Source: Marinospirillum sp035271045
GTDB taxonomy: Bacteria; Pseudomonadota; Gammaproteobacteria; Pseudomonadales; Halomonadaceae
Direction of reading: 5' to 3'
DNA: 64,000 nt
NCBI RefSeq assembly: GCF_035271045.1
Contig: NZ_DATESC010000007.1
Location: 62,001 to 126,000 of the forward strand
Shown here: positions 25,362 through 33,716 of the stretch, piece by piece
Layout: each line of letters opens with the position of its first letter
How positions within the stretch are numbered: the first letter of the stretch is position 1
Position numbers and translations under genes: made by a program
The notes under the pieces: generated by a model
Told to the model about the DNA's origin: nothing
Database searches by the model: none
What the model saw: the letters and a program-made list of their open reading frames with translations, nothing else

Positions 25362-25967
25362 ATGACTGAGATTAAACCGTTATCTTTTAACCAGCAGTTA
25401 CGTGCGTTAAGCCCTTGGCAGCAGTTAGCTTTTATTACTGCTTTGGCGCAGCGCAGCAGTGTGAATTACCAGCTGTTTTGTGAAGCTGTTGACTTTGGTG
25501 AAGCCGGTGCTTTAAATAAATTATTGGGTTTGTTGTGGGAAAGCCAGTTAACCAAAGAAGCAAAAATTAACTGGGCAGTACAACAAGAAAAGTTACCTGA
25601 GTTACAACCAGACCCTGATGCTTATGATATGTATGGTGTTTACCCTGCGTTAGATGCAGCGATGGCTGTTGAGTTGGCCATCGAGCAAGCATTACAAACT
25701 GATGAAGAAAATGCCATTCGTGCTAGTAAATTATCACGCTCGACTGTACGGCAGTTTTTGGTAAAACAATTGCCAGAAGATTTTGACGAGCAACATGAAA
25801 GCACTTGGTTAAGAAGCCAGCCGCTGATGGATGATGAAAATGCATTTCAAGATGAGCTGTTAGTGCAGGTCACTTCAGCGAATATACCGCATCCGTTATT
25901 AATTCGTCAGTTACGTGAATTAGCGAATAATCAAGGCGCTAGTAATTTGGGTATTAGTTTGGATTAA
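25362..25967 (+). CDS. YjaG family (DUF416) protein
   Basis: 201-residue helical protein of unknown function. It has the DUF416 hallmarks: LSPWQQLAFITALAQRSSVNYQLFCE near the N-terminus, LNKLLGLLWE, and DMYGVYPALDAA around residues 87-98. The ATG abuts the preceding stop codon. A gap of about 110 bases then precedes the FliL-like gene. Confidence 0.85.
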   Translation: MTEIKPLSFNQQLRALSPWQQLAFITALAQRSSVNYQLFCEAVDFGEAGALNKLLGLLWESQLTKEAKINWAVQQEKLPELQPDPDAYDMYGVYPALDAAMAVELAIEQALQTDEENAIRASKLSRSTVRQFLVKQLPEDFDEQHESTWLRSQPLMDDENAFQDELLVQVTSANIPHPLLIRQLRELANNQGASNLGISLD

Positions 25968-26076
25968 TACTTTACAGCTTCTATACAGTTTTTACGTCAG
26001 AGTTGAGCTAGTCTTGGTGATCTTTTACCCATAAACTTGCTGTGGTTAGTAAGTTAAGTATTTTAGGGAGTTAATT

Positions 26077-26490
26077 ATGCGTTTTAGTGCCTTTTTAGTC
26101 GTTCTGGCTCTAATGTTGTTTACAACACTTTCAGTAACAGCCGCCGCTGAAGAAGAAGTAACTTTATCAAACACTTATTATGTTCCATTAACACCGGGTT
26201 TTGTGACTAATTATGGTGGTCCTGGGCGTTTAAAATATGTCAGAATTGATATGACATTAATGGTTGAAGGTTTAGAGTCTCAGGCAGTCCTTGAGCAGCA
26301 ATTACCTTTGGTGCGTAATACAGTTGTGCTAATTTTAACACGGCAAAATGAGAATAATGTGGTCACGCCTAATGGTCAAGAGCGTATTCGCCAACAATTA
26401 TTACAAGCATTAAACGAAGCCTTGACGCGTGAAGTCGGGCAACCCTTGTTAGCTGAAGTATTGTTTACTAATTTCATCTATCAGAATTAA
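26077..26490 (+). CDS. FliL-like exported protein outside a flagellar cluster
   Basis: 137 residues. An N-terminal hydrophobic segment (about 4-24, ending VTAAAEE) works as signal peptide or anchor. The rest matches the FliL domain: YYVPLTPGFVTNYGG, RLKYVRIDMTLMV, LPLVRNTVVLILT, and a C-terminal LLAEVLFTNFIYQ. True FliL is an inner-membrane protein at the flagellar motor. This copy has no flagellar neighbours, a short N-terminus and looks periplasmic, so it is better called FliL-like. AGGGAG precedes the ATG; a terminator follows. Confidence 0.8.
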   Translation: MRFSAFLVVLALMLFTTLSVTAAAEEEVTLSNTYYVPLTPGFVTNYGGPGRLKYVRIDMTLMVEGLESQAVLEQQLPLVRNTVVLILTRQNENNVVTPNGQERIRQQLLQALNEALTREVGQPLLAEVLFTNFIYQN

Positions 26491-26518
26491 TTAAATACTG
26501 TGGTAACGTATTTAAAAA

Positions 26519-26573
26519 GGTTTAACTTGTTTAGTGCTTTAATTAGCCTAGTCAAGTTAAACCATTTTTTTGT
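26519..26573. terminator. Terminator between FliL-like gene and nadC (bidirectional)
   Basis: GGTTTAACTTG pairs perfectly with CAAGTTAAACC across a 23-base loop, then a run of seven Ts; an A-run precedes the stem for the minus-strand transcript, although nadC's stop lies just outside it. Confidence 0.75.
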
Positions 26574-27398
26574 TTATTTAATGATTCGCATCGACAAATC
26601 TAAGCTTTTGATGTCTTTGGTTAGAATACCCAGCGAAATATAATTCACGCCTGTTTCTGCCATAGCTACTAGGTTGCGCTTATTAATACCACCACTGGCT
26701 TCTAGTTTTGCCTTGCCTGCGGTTTGCAGCACTGCTTTGTATGTGTCTTCAATTGAAAACTCATCAAGCATTATCCAATCGGCACCAGCAGCTAAGGCTT
26801 GTGCTAGCTCGTCAAAAGTTTCTACTTCCACCTCTACTGATTTACCCGCTGCTAGCTTGTGAGCTGCTGCTACTGCTTTGGCAATGCTGCCTGCGGCGGC
26901 TATGTGGTTTTCTTTGATTAAAAATGCATCGTATAACCCCATGCGATGATTAAAACAGCCACCACAAGTAACCGCGTATTTTTGGGCAAGGCGTAAACCT
27001 GGCAAGGTTTTTCGTGTATCTAATAAGCGCACTTGAGTGTGAGCCACTAGGTCAGCATACTCACGGCAACGGGTGGCGATGGCAGACAGTGTTTGTACAA
27101 AATTAAGTGCAGTACGTTCACCACTTAACAGCGCACGGGCTGGGCCTTCAAGTTTAAACAGGGTTTGTCCGGCCAACACTCTTTCGCCTTCTTTAGCCAA
27201 TAAAGACACCAGTACACGTGAATCTAGCTGCTTAAATACTTCTTTAACCCAAGCGCCGCCGCTAAATACGCCATCTTCACGCGTAATAATGCGGGCTTGG
27301 CTTAACGTTTTGGCAGGAATCAGTTGTGCGGTAATATCACCGCTACCAATATCTTCTGCTAAGGCTTGTTGTACCTGTAAAGTGATGTAGTTTTTCAT
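26574..27398 (-). CDS. nadC: Nicotinate-nucleotide pyrophosphorylase (carboxylating)
   Basis: Quinolinate phosphoribosyltransferase of de novo NAD synthesis: quinolinate plus PRPP to nicotinate mononucleotide and CO2. 274 residues, family length. Conserved stretches are LAEDIGSGDITAQL (about 14-27), LLSGERTALNFVQTLSAIAT, LLDTRKTLPGLR, HRMGLYDAFLIKENH, the EVEVETFDEL substrate region, and IMLDEF. Divergent from ampD with 62 bases between, the arrangement known in many gammaproteobacteria. Confidence 0.96.
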   Translation of the reverse strand: MKNYITLQVQQALAEDIGSGDITAQLIPAKTLSQARIITREDGVFSGGAWVKEVFKQLDSRVLVSLLAKEGERVLAGQTLFKLEGPARALLSGERTALNFVQTLSAIATRCREYADLVAHTQVRLLDTRKTLPGLRLAQKYAVTCGGCFNHRMGLYDAFLIKENHIAAAGSIAKAVAAAHKLAAGKSVEVEVETFDELAQALAAGADWIMLDEFSIEDTYKAVLQTAGKAKLEASGGINKRNLVAMAETGVNYISLGILTKDIKSLDLSMRIIK

Positions 27399-27460
27399 AA
27401 TGGCTCCGCAAGTTTTTTAATTGCTAGCAAATTTTAAACGGCTAAAGTGTAGGCAGTATA

Positions 27461-28006
27461 ATGCAGATTGAAAACCATTGGTTAAAAGCAGCAAGGCGTT
27501 GCCCGTCTCCTTTTTTTAACGAACGCCCAAGTGATGAAATTAGTTTACTGGTTATTCATAACATTGCTTTACCACCTTTAACATATGGCGGTGCAGGCAT
27601 TGAGCAGCTTTTTACTGGCTGTTTGCCTGCTGCTGCGCACCCTTATTTTGAACCTTTGCAAGGTGTTGAAGTATCTGCACATTTATTGATTCGCCGCACG
27701 GGTGAGCTAGTGCAGTTTGTTGCCTTTGATAAACGTGCTTGGCATGCTGGGATTTCTAGTTTTAAAGGCCGCGAGCAATGCAATGATTTTGCTTTAGGTA
27801 TCGAGCTAGAAGGCTCAGATAATCAACCTTACACTCAAGTACAATATCAGCAATTAGTGGCAGTAACTGTGGCACTTTTGGCTGAATACCCCTTATTAAA
27901 TAAACAGCGCATTTGTGGGCATGATGCCATTGCACCCAATCGAAAAACTGACCCAGGCAAAGCCTTTGATTGGCAAGCTTATCAGCAGCATCTAAACGCT
28001 TTTTGA
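27461..28006 (+). CDS. ampD: 1,6-anhydro-N-acetylmuramyl-L-alanine amidase AmpD
   Basis: Cytosolic zinc amidase of peptidoglycan recycling that cleaves anhydro-muropeptides; its loss derepresses AmpC in other species. 181 residues. Zinc ligands can be placed at H33 (VIHNIALPP), H154 (CGHDAIAP) and D164 (RKTDPG), with glutamates E115/E117 in LGIELEG. Length and spacing match the Citrobacter enzyme. ampE follows 11 bases later. Confidence 0.96.
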   Translation: MQIENHWLKAARRCPSPFFNERPSDEISLLVIHNIALPPLTYGGAGIEQLFTGCLPAAAHPYFEPLQGVEVSAHLLIRRTGELVQFVAFDKRAWHAGISSFKGREQCNDFALGIELEGSDNQPYTQVQYQQLVAVTVALLAEYPLLNKQRICGHDAIAPNRKTDPGKAFDWQAYQQHLNAF

Positions 28007-28017
28007 AGGAGTGGTAA

Positions 28018-28908
28018 ATGAAATTCTTTGTTATGTTAGCCGTCTTGTTGTTGCGTAATTTTTATGGAAAAAAGCTAACGTTACCTTTAGATAAAGCTTT
28101 TGCTATTTGGCAAGCTTTTGTGGCTAAACGTAGGCAAAAAAGCTTAGGTTCGTCCGCTGTTTTTTTATTAAGCGTTATGCCGGTAATCGCCTTATTGTGG
28201 TTGTTGCTTTGGTGGATTGATGGTGTTTATTGGTATTTGCCGGTTTTGGCAATTCACTTGTTAACGGTGATTTATGCTTTAGGTCGGCGTTGTGATTTAG
28301 TTTGGATTGAGCGTTATTTGGCTGCTTGGCGGCAAAAAGATAACCAAGCAGCGCATTATTATGCAGCCGAAATTATTACTGAATCTTTGGATGAAAAAGA
28401 TAGTAAAACGCTTCATGCGCGAGTCATTTCACGGTTAGTCGTGTTTGCTTTTGATCGGTTATTTTTGGTGTTGTTTTGGTATTTATTGCTAGGTCCTGTT
28501 GGTGCTTTATTAGCGCGTTTAACTGAGCAAGCGATTAACAATGCTCAGCGTGAAGCCATTGCGTTAGATGAGGAAGTATTGAGTTTTCAACAGGCATTGG
28601 AATGGCCAGCAGCAAGGTTGATGGGCTTAACCTTAGCTTTGACTGGGCGGCCTTTATTGGGTTTGCGGCAGTTTATTACTGATATTTTTCGTTGGAAACT
28701 TTCGACTGAGATTTTTTTGAATCGTCAGTTAATGACGGGGTTTGGGGTGTTAAGTCGAGAAGCATCTACTGAATCTGCTTATTATCCGCGCCCAGAAATG
28801 ATGACTACAGCGGCTGATGAAGAATTAATGGATTTACGAGAAAGGGTGTGGCGCTCTTTAGCCGTGTGGGTTGCGGTGACAGCGGTGGGTGTGATTTTCT
28901 GGTTTTAG
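28018..28908 (+). CDS. ampE: AmpE inner-membrane protein
   Basis: 296-residue integral membrane protein of the ampD-ampE operon. Hydrophobic segments lie at about 45-65, 75-90, 140-165 and 277-296. The last of these is at the very C-terminus, as in E. coli AmpE. A cytoplasmic stretch includes the conserved AAWRQKDNQAAHYYAAEI motif and EREAIALDEEV-like helix. Its biochemical role is unsettled; it was proposed to be a sensor of beta-lactam signals. AAGGAG lies upstream of the ATG. Here the gene is next to aceE on the same strand, but separated by 260 bases. Confidence 0.9.
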   Translation: MKFFVMLAVLLLRNFYGKKLTLPLDKAFAIWQAFVAKRRQKSLGSSAVFLLSVMPVIALLWLLLWWIDGVYWYLPVLAIHLLTVIYALGRRCDLVWIERYLAAWRQKDNQAAHYYAAEIITESLDEKDSKTLHARVISRLVVFAFDRLFLVLFWYLLLGPVGALLARLTEQAINNAQREAIALDEEVLSFQQALEWPAARLMGLTLALTGRPLLGLRQFITDIFRWKLSTEIFLNRQLMTGFGVLSREASTESAYYPRPEMMTTAADEELMDLRERVWRSLAVWVAVTAVGVIFWF

Positions 28909-28957
28909 CGTGAGTAAAAAACGCTATTTATTGAGCAGGGCTTTTTTTTGCTGTGTT

Positions 28958-28974
28958 TTGTAGTAAAATTACAA
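28958..28974. promoter_or_regulatory. Dyad TTGTA-N7-TACAA upstream of aceE
   Basis: Imperfect palindrome about 195 bases before the aceE start. It does not match the PdhR (GntR) consensus as I know it, so a regulator cannot be named. The rest of the 260-base leader is AT-rich with no clear promoter pair. AGTGGAG just before 29169 is the aceE ribosome site. Confidence 0.3.
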
Positions 28975-29168
28975 GGCTGGGGCGGCGTTACGATTCTTAT
29001 TTAAACCCTTGTAACTTAGGTATGTTGATGGTGCGGTGCAACATTGGTTTAGGTTGATTGGCTATTTTTTACTCATTTCTAAACAGCTTGATAGGTTAAT
29101 TATGTAGCTAAGCTACAAGTCAGGTTGTATTTTGTTCATTTCAATACAAATATAAGTGGAGACGTTAT

Positions 29169-31856
29169 ATGAATCAGGAGGTTAAAGACCTAGACCCAGC
29201 AGAAACTCAGGAATGGCTAGATTCTCTGGACTCGGTACTTACACATGAAGGCGAGGAGCGCGGCAAGTTTTTACTGACTCAGTTATCTGAGCGTATGCGC
29301 CGTGATGGTTCTCAATTACCTTTTTCTATTACTACACCGCACCGTAATACCATTCCTGTTTCGCGTGAACAGCGGATGCCAGGCGATGTATTTATGGAGC
29401 GCCGTATTCGTTCGTTAATTCGCTGGAATGCGATGGCGATGGTGATGCGTGGCAATCGTGCTAATGCGGGCATCGGTGGTCATATTTCTAGTTTTATGTC
29501 CAGTGCAACCCTTTATGATGTGGGCTTTAACTATTTTTTCCGCGCCCCTAAAGATGATTTTGAAGGTGATTTGATTTACTTCCAAGGTCACTGTGCGCCG
29601 GGCATTTATGCACGTTCTTTTTTAGAAGGGCGTTTAAGCCAAGAGCAGCTAGATAACTTTCGTCAAGAAGTCGATGGCAAAGGCATTTCTTCTTATCCGC
29701 ACCCTTGGTTAATGCCTGATTATTGGCAGTTTCCAACGGTTTCTATGGGGTTAGGTCCTATTCAAGCCATTTACCAAGCCCGCGTAATGAAATACCTAGA
29801 TTCACGCGAACAAAAACCGCTGCTTGACCGTAAAATTTGGTGTTTTATGGGTGATGGTGAGTGCGATGAGCCAGAATCTTTGGGCGCTATTTCTTTAGCT
29901 GGTCGTGAAAACTACGATAACTTAATTTTTGTGGTGAACTGTAACCTGCAGCGCCTTGATGGGCCGGTGCGTGGTAACGGCCGTATTATGTCGGAACTTG
30001 AAGGTGTTTTTCGTGGCGCTGGCTGGAACGTAATTAAAGTGGTGTGGGGTCGTCATTGGGATCCGCTGTTTGAAAAAGATACTAAAGGTTTAATGCAAAA
30101 ACGCATGGATGAAGTGGTGGACGGTGAATACCAAAACTACAAAGCCAACGGCGGCGCTTATACGCGTGAGCATTTTTTTGGTGACAATCCTGAACTAAAG
30201 AAAATTGTTGATGATTTATCCGATGAAGACATTTATGGCTTAAACCGTGGTGGACATGACCCCTATAAGGTTTATGCGGCTTACCATGAGGCTGTACACA
30301 ACGCCAATGGTCGCCCAACGGTTATTTTAGCGCATACCGTTAAAGGTTATGGCACAGGTGCTGAAGGTGAAGCGCGTAACGATACTCACTCGGTTAAATC
30401 ACTCGAATTAAATACGCTGAAGAAATTCCGTGACCGTTTTGGCATTCCTTTAAGTGACAAGCAGTTAGAAGATGTGCCTTTTTATAAGCCGGAAGATGAC
30501 AGCCCAGAAATGCGCTATATGCACCGTGCGCGTGAAGCTTTAAATGGTTTTGTGCCTTCGCGTCGTGCTGATTTTGAAGCGTTAAAAGTACCTGCTTTAA
30601 ACGACAAAGCTTACGCTGCCATGTTACAGGGCACTAAAGACCGTGAAATTTCTTCGACCATGGCTTTTGTAAGAATTTTAACGGGTTTAACTAAAGATAA
30701 AGAAGTTGGTCATCGTATTGTACCGATTGTGCCCGATGAAGCGCGTACCTTTGGTATGGAAGGTATGTTTCGTCAATTGGGCATTTATGCAGCTAAAGGT
30801 CAAAAATACAAGCCAGAAGACTCTGGGCAGATTATGTACTACAAGGAAGATCAAAAAGGTCAAATGCTGGAAGAAGGCATTACTGAAGCGGGTGCTATGT
30901 CGGCATGGATGGCGGCTGCTACCAGTTACAGCAATAACAACTACGCGCTAGTGCCTTTTTATATTTACTATTCCATGTTTGGTTTTCAGCGTATTGGTGA
31001 CTTGGCTTGGGCCGCGGGTGATTTGCAAGCGCGTGGCTTTATGATTGGCGGTACAGCCGGTCGTACAACATTAAATGGTGAAGGCTTGCAGCACCAAGAT
31101 GGTCATAGCCATTTGCAAGCAGGCACTATTCCTAATTGCCGTACTTATGATCCTACCTATAGTTATGAACTGGCGGTGATTATTCAAGATGGCATGCAGC
31201 GGATGTATCAAGCTAAAGAAAACTGCTTTTATTACATCACCGTGATGAACGAAAACTATGCTCACCCTGAAATGCCCAGCCGCCCCGATGTTGCTGAGCA
31301 CATTATTAAGGGTATGTACTTGTTAAAAGAAGGTGCTGAAGCCAAACAAGGTTCATCGACGAAAAAAGTACAGCTAATGGGTTCTGGCACTATTTTATGT
31401 GAAGTTGAACGCGCTGCTGAGCTACTGAAAGCTGATTGGGGTGTAGAAGCCGACGTTTGGAGCGCCACTAGCTTTAATGAGCTGCGCCGTGATGCGTTGC
31501 AGGTTGAGCGTCACAACTTCTTAAATCCCGAAGCCGAACCGAAAAAAGCTTTTATTACCCAACAGTTAGAAGATCGTAATGGGCCAGTGATTGCTGCAAC
31601 GGATTACATGAAATTGTATGCGGATCAAGTACGTGCTTGGATTCCAACCGATTATAAAGTGCTAGGCACGGATGGTTTTGGGCGTTCTGATACACGCGAA
31701 AAACTACGTTATTTCTTTGAGGTGGATCGTTATTTTGTGGTGGTTGCTGCGCTTAAAGCCTTAGCTGATCGTGGTGAGGTTGCTGCGAAAACAGTCAGTG
31801 AAGCAATGGCTAAGTATGGCATTGATCCTGCTAAAACAGACCCTTTGTATTGTTAA
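29169..31856 (+). CDS. aceE: Pyruvate dehydrogenase E1 component, homodimeric type
   Basis: Thiamine-diphosphate enzyme that decarboxylates pyruvate and acetylates the lipoyl groups of E2. 895 residues (E. coli 887). Visible: N-terminal LDPAETQEWLDSLDSVL, HISSFMSSATLYDVGFNHFF-like segment, the ThDP/Mg motif GDGECDEPES (about 228-237) continuing to NLIFVVNCNLQRLDGPVRGNG, and the pyrimidine domain with EEGITEAGAM and GEGLQHQDGHSH. The ATG at 29169 is preceded by GGAG. First gene of an aceE-aceF operon; no lpd follows within the window. Confidence 0.97.
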   Translation: MNQEVKDLDPAETQEWLDSLDSVLTHEGEERGKFLLTQLSERMRRDGSQLPFSITTPHRNTIPVSREQRMPGDVFMERRIRSLIRWNAMAMVMRGNRANAGIGGHISSFMSSATLYDVGFNYFFRAPKDDFEGDLIYFQGHCAPGIYARSFLEGRLSQEQLDNFRQEVDGKGISSYPHPWLMPDYWQFPTVSMGLGPIQAIYQARVMKYLDSREQKPLLDRKIWCFMGDGECDEPESLGAISLAGRENYDNLIFVVNCNLQRLDGPVRGNGRIMSELEGVFRGAGWNVIKVVWGRHWDPLFEKDTKGLMQKRMDEVVDGEYQNYKANGGAYTREHFFGDNPELKKIVDDLSDEDIYGLNRGGHDPYKVYAAYHEAVHNANGRPTVILAHTVKGYGTGAEGEARNDTHSVKSLELNTLKKFRDRFGIPLSDKQLEDVPFYKPEDDSPEMRYMHRAREALNGFVPSRRADFEALKVPALNDKAYAAMLQGTKDREISSTMAFVRILTGLTKDKEVGHRIVPIVPDEARTFGMEGMFRQLGIYAAKGQKYKPEDSGQIMYYKEDQKGQMLEEGITEAGAMSAWMAAATSYSNNNYALVPFYIYYSMFGFQRIGDLAWAAGDLQARGFMIGGTAGRTTLNGEGLQHQDGHSHLQAGTIPNCRTYDPTYSYELAVIIQDGMQRMYQAKENCFYYITVMNENYAHPEMPSRPDVAEHIIKGMYLLKEGAEAKQGSSTKKVQLMGSGTILCEVERAAELLKADWGVEADVWSATSFNELRRDALQVERHNFLNPEAEPKKAFITQQLEDRNGPVIAATDYMKLYADQVRAWIPTDYKVLGTDGFGRSDTREKLRYFFEVDRYFVVVAALKALADRGEVAAKTVSEAMAKYGIDPAKTDPLYC

Positions 31857-31901
31857 GGGTCTTGTTAAGCAACGATTGCAACCAAATTCAGGAGATAAAC
31901 T

Positions 31902-33548
31902 TTGAGTAACGAAATTATTAAAGTACCGGATATTGGCAGCAGTGATGCTGTTGAAGTGATTGAAATCAGCGTTCAAGCCGGTGATCGCATTGAACAAGAA
32001 ACGACGTTAATTGTGCTGGAATCTGATAAAGCCAGCATGGACATTCCTAGCCCAGTGGCGGGTACCGTCAGCAAAGTGTTAATTAGCCTTGGCGATAAAG
32101 TTACCGAAGGCACGCCTATTTTTGAGATTGCAGTCGAAGGCGTTGCTGCAACTACTGCAGTTGAAAAAGCGGCTGAACCTGCTACTGTTCAACAGCCTGA
32201 GCCTGTCATTGCTATGGCTGAAACCGCAACGTCTGTTGCTGCAACGCTGGGCCGCCAAGAAATTCGCGTACCTGATATCGGCAGTAGTGATGCGGTTGAA
32301 ATTGTTGAAGTTTCAGCAAGCGTTGGTGATATGTTAGCCGTTGAAGATGGGCTGATTACTTTAGAAACCGACAAGGCTTCTATGGATGTGCCCAGCCCTT
32401 ATGCGGGTAAGTTGGTTGAATTAGCAGTTAAGGTAGGCGATAAGGTTGCTGAAGGCGACTTAATTGGTTTTATTGAAGTAGCGGGTGCTGCTGTTATACC
32501 TGCTTCTAAACCTGCTGCTGCAACTTCAGTATCCGCTGCTACAGCACCAGAAGTTGTAGCGTCATTGCCTGCTGCTAGTAAATTAGCCGCCACTTTGCCA
32601 GCTAATACGCCTGTTGCTAGCGCTGCGACTTCTGGCAAGGTTCATGCAGGCCCTGCGGTACGTTTGTTAGCCCGTGAACTCGGTGTCGATTTAACGCAAG
32701 TATCGGGTTCTGGTCCAAAAGGTCGCATTGTTAAAGAAGATTTACAAAATTTCGTTAAACAAGTCATGCAGCAAGCCAAGGCAAGCAGCGGTACGGTTGC
32801 TGCGGGTGGCGCAGGCATTCCACCGATTCCAGTTCAAGATTTCAGCCAGTTTGGTGAAATTGAAGAAAAGCCGATGGGACGTTTGCTAAAAGCCGGTGCG
32901 GTTAACTTGCATCGCTCTTGGTTAAATGTGCCGCACGTGACTCAGTTTGATGAAGCCGACATTACTGACTTGGAAGATTTTCGTAAATCAGTCAAAGCAG
33001 AAGCTGAAAAGCAAGGTGCGCGTTTAACACCGCTGCCTTTTATGATTAAAGCCTGTGCTTTGGCGTTAAAAGCTTTCCCTCAGTTTAATGTATCTTTGGG
33101 CGCAACTGGCGATACTTTGATCTGGAAGCAATACATCAACGTAGGTTTTGCTGTTGATACGCCGGATGGTTTGTTGGTTGTAGTGATTAAAGACGCTGAC
33201 AAAAAGAGTATTTATGCGCTGGCTAGAGAATCGGCCGATTTAGCGGCTAGAGCGCAGAAAAAGCAGCTTAAAAGTGATGATATGAAGGGTGGTTGTTTCA
33301 CGATTTCATCGTTAGGCTCGATTGGCGGTACGGCTTTTACGCCGATCGTTAATGCACCTGAAGTAGCGATTCTGGGTGTTTCTAAAGCAAGCATGAAACC
33401 TATCTGGGACGGCAAAGCCTTCTTGCCACGCTTAATGCTGCCTTTGTCCTTGTCTTACGATCACCGTGCGATTAATGGTGCCGATGCCGCGCGTTTTACT
33501 GCTTACCTTGCCCAGCAATTAAGTGATATTCGTAAAATGTTGCTTTAG
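31902..33548 (+). CDS. aceF: Dihydrolipoyllysine acetyltransferase (pyruvate dehydrogenase E2)
   Basis: E2 core of the pyruvate dehydrogenase complex. 548 residues. Two lipoyl domains: 1-80 with lipoyl K43 (ESDKASMD) and 119-195 with K158 (ETDKASMD). An Ala-rich linker follows, then an E3-binding domain at about 250-290 (AGPAVRLLARELGVDLTQVSGSGPKGRI), and the catalytic domain with H521 in YDHRAING. E. coli has three lipoyl domains, Azotobacter three, so two is on the short side. The start codon is TTG at 31902, eight bases after GGAG; no ATG would keep the first lipoyl domain. A terminator follows. Confidence 0.95.
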   Translation: MSNEIIKVPDIGSSDAVEVIEISVQAGDRIEQETTLIVLESDKASMDIPSPVAGTVSKVLISLGDKVTEGTPIFEIAVEGVAATTAVEKAAEPATVQQPEPVIAMAETATSVAATLGRQEIRVPDIGSSDAVEIVEVSASVGDMLAVEDGLITLETDKASMDVPSPYAGKLVELAVKVGDKVAEGDLIGFIEVAGAAVIPASKPAAATSVSAATAPEVVASLPAASKLAATLPANTPVASAATSGKVHAGPAVRLLARELGVDLTQVSGSGPKGRIVKEDLQNFVKQVMQQAKASSGTVAAGGAGIPPIPVQDFSQFGEIEEKPMGRLLKAGAVNLHRSWLNVPHVTQFDEADITDLEDFRKSVKAEAEKQGARLTPLPFMIKACALALKAFPQFNVSLGATGDTLIWKQYINVGFAVDTPDGLLVVVIKDADKKSIYALARESADLAARAQKKQLKSDDMKGGCFTISSLGSIGGTAFTPIVNAPEVAILGVSKASMKPIWDGKAFLPRLMLPLSLSYDHRAINGADAARFTAYLAQQLSDIRKMLL

Positions 33549-33590
33549 CTTAGTAGGTTAATGTTTCGTTTTTTTGTATGAATACAAAAG

Positions 33591-33616
33591 CTTCCGTTTA
33601 TCGCGGAAGTTTTTTT
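33591..33616 (+). terminator. Terminator after aceF
   Basis: CTTCCG/CGGAAG stem with a 7-base loop and seven Ts. Confidence 0.85.
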
Positions 33617-33716
33617 ATTTAAAAACTTAAACATACGTTTGATTTTTTTTGAGTATCCGTTAAGGTTAGCAAAAGGTTCCAACAAAAATAATAGGGTACC
33701 TACCGAGGGTCAAATA

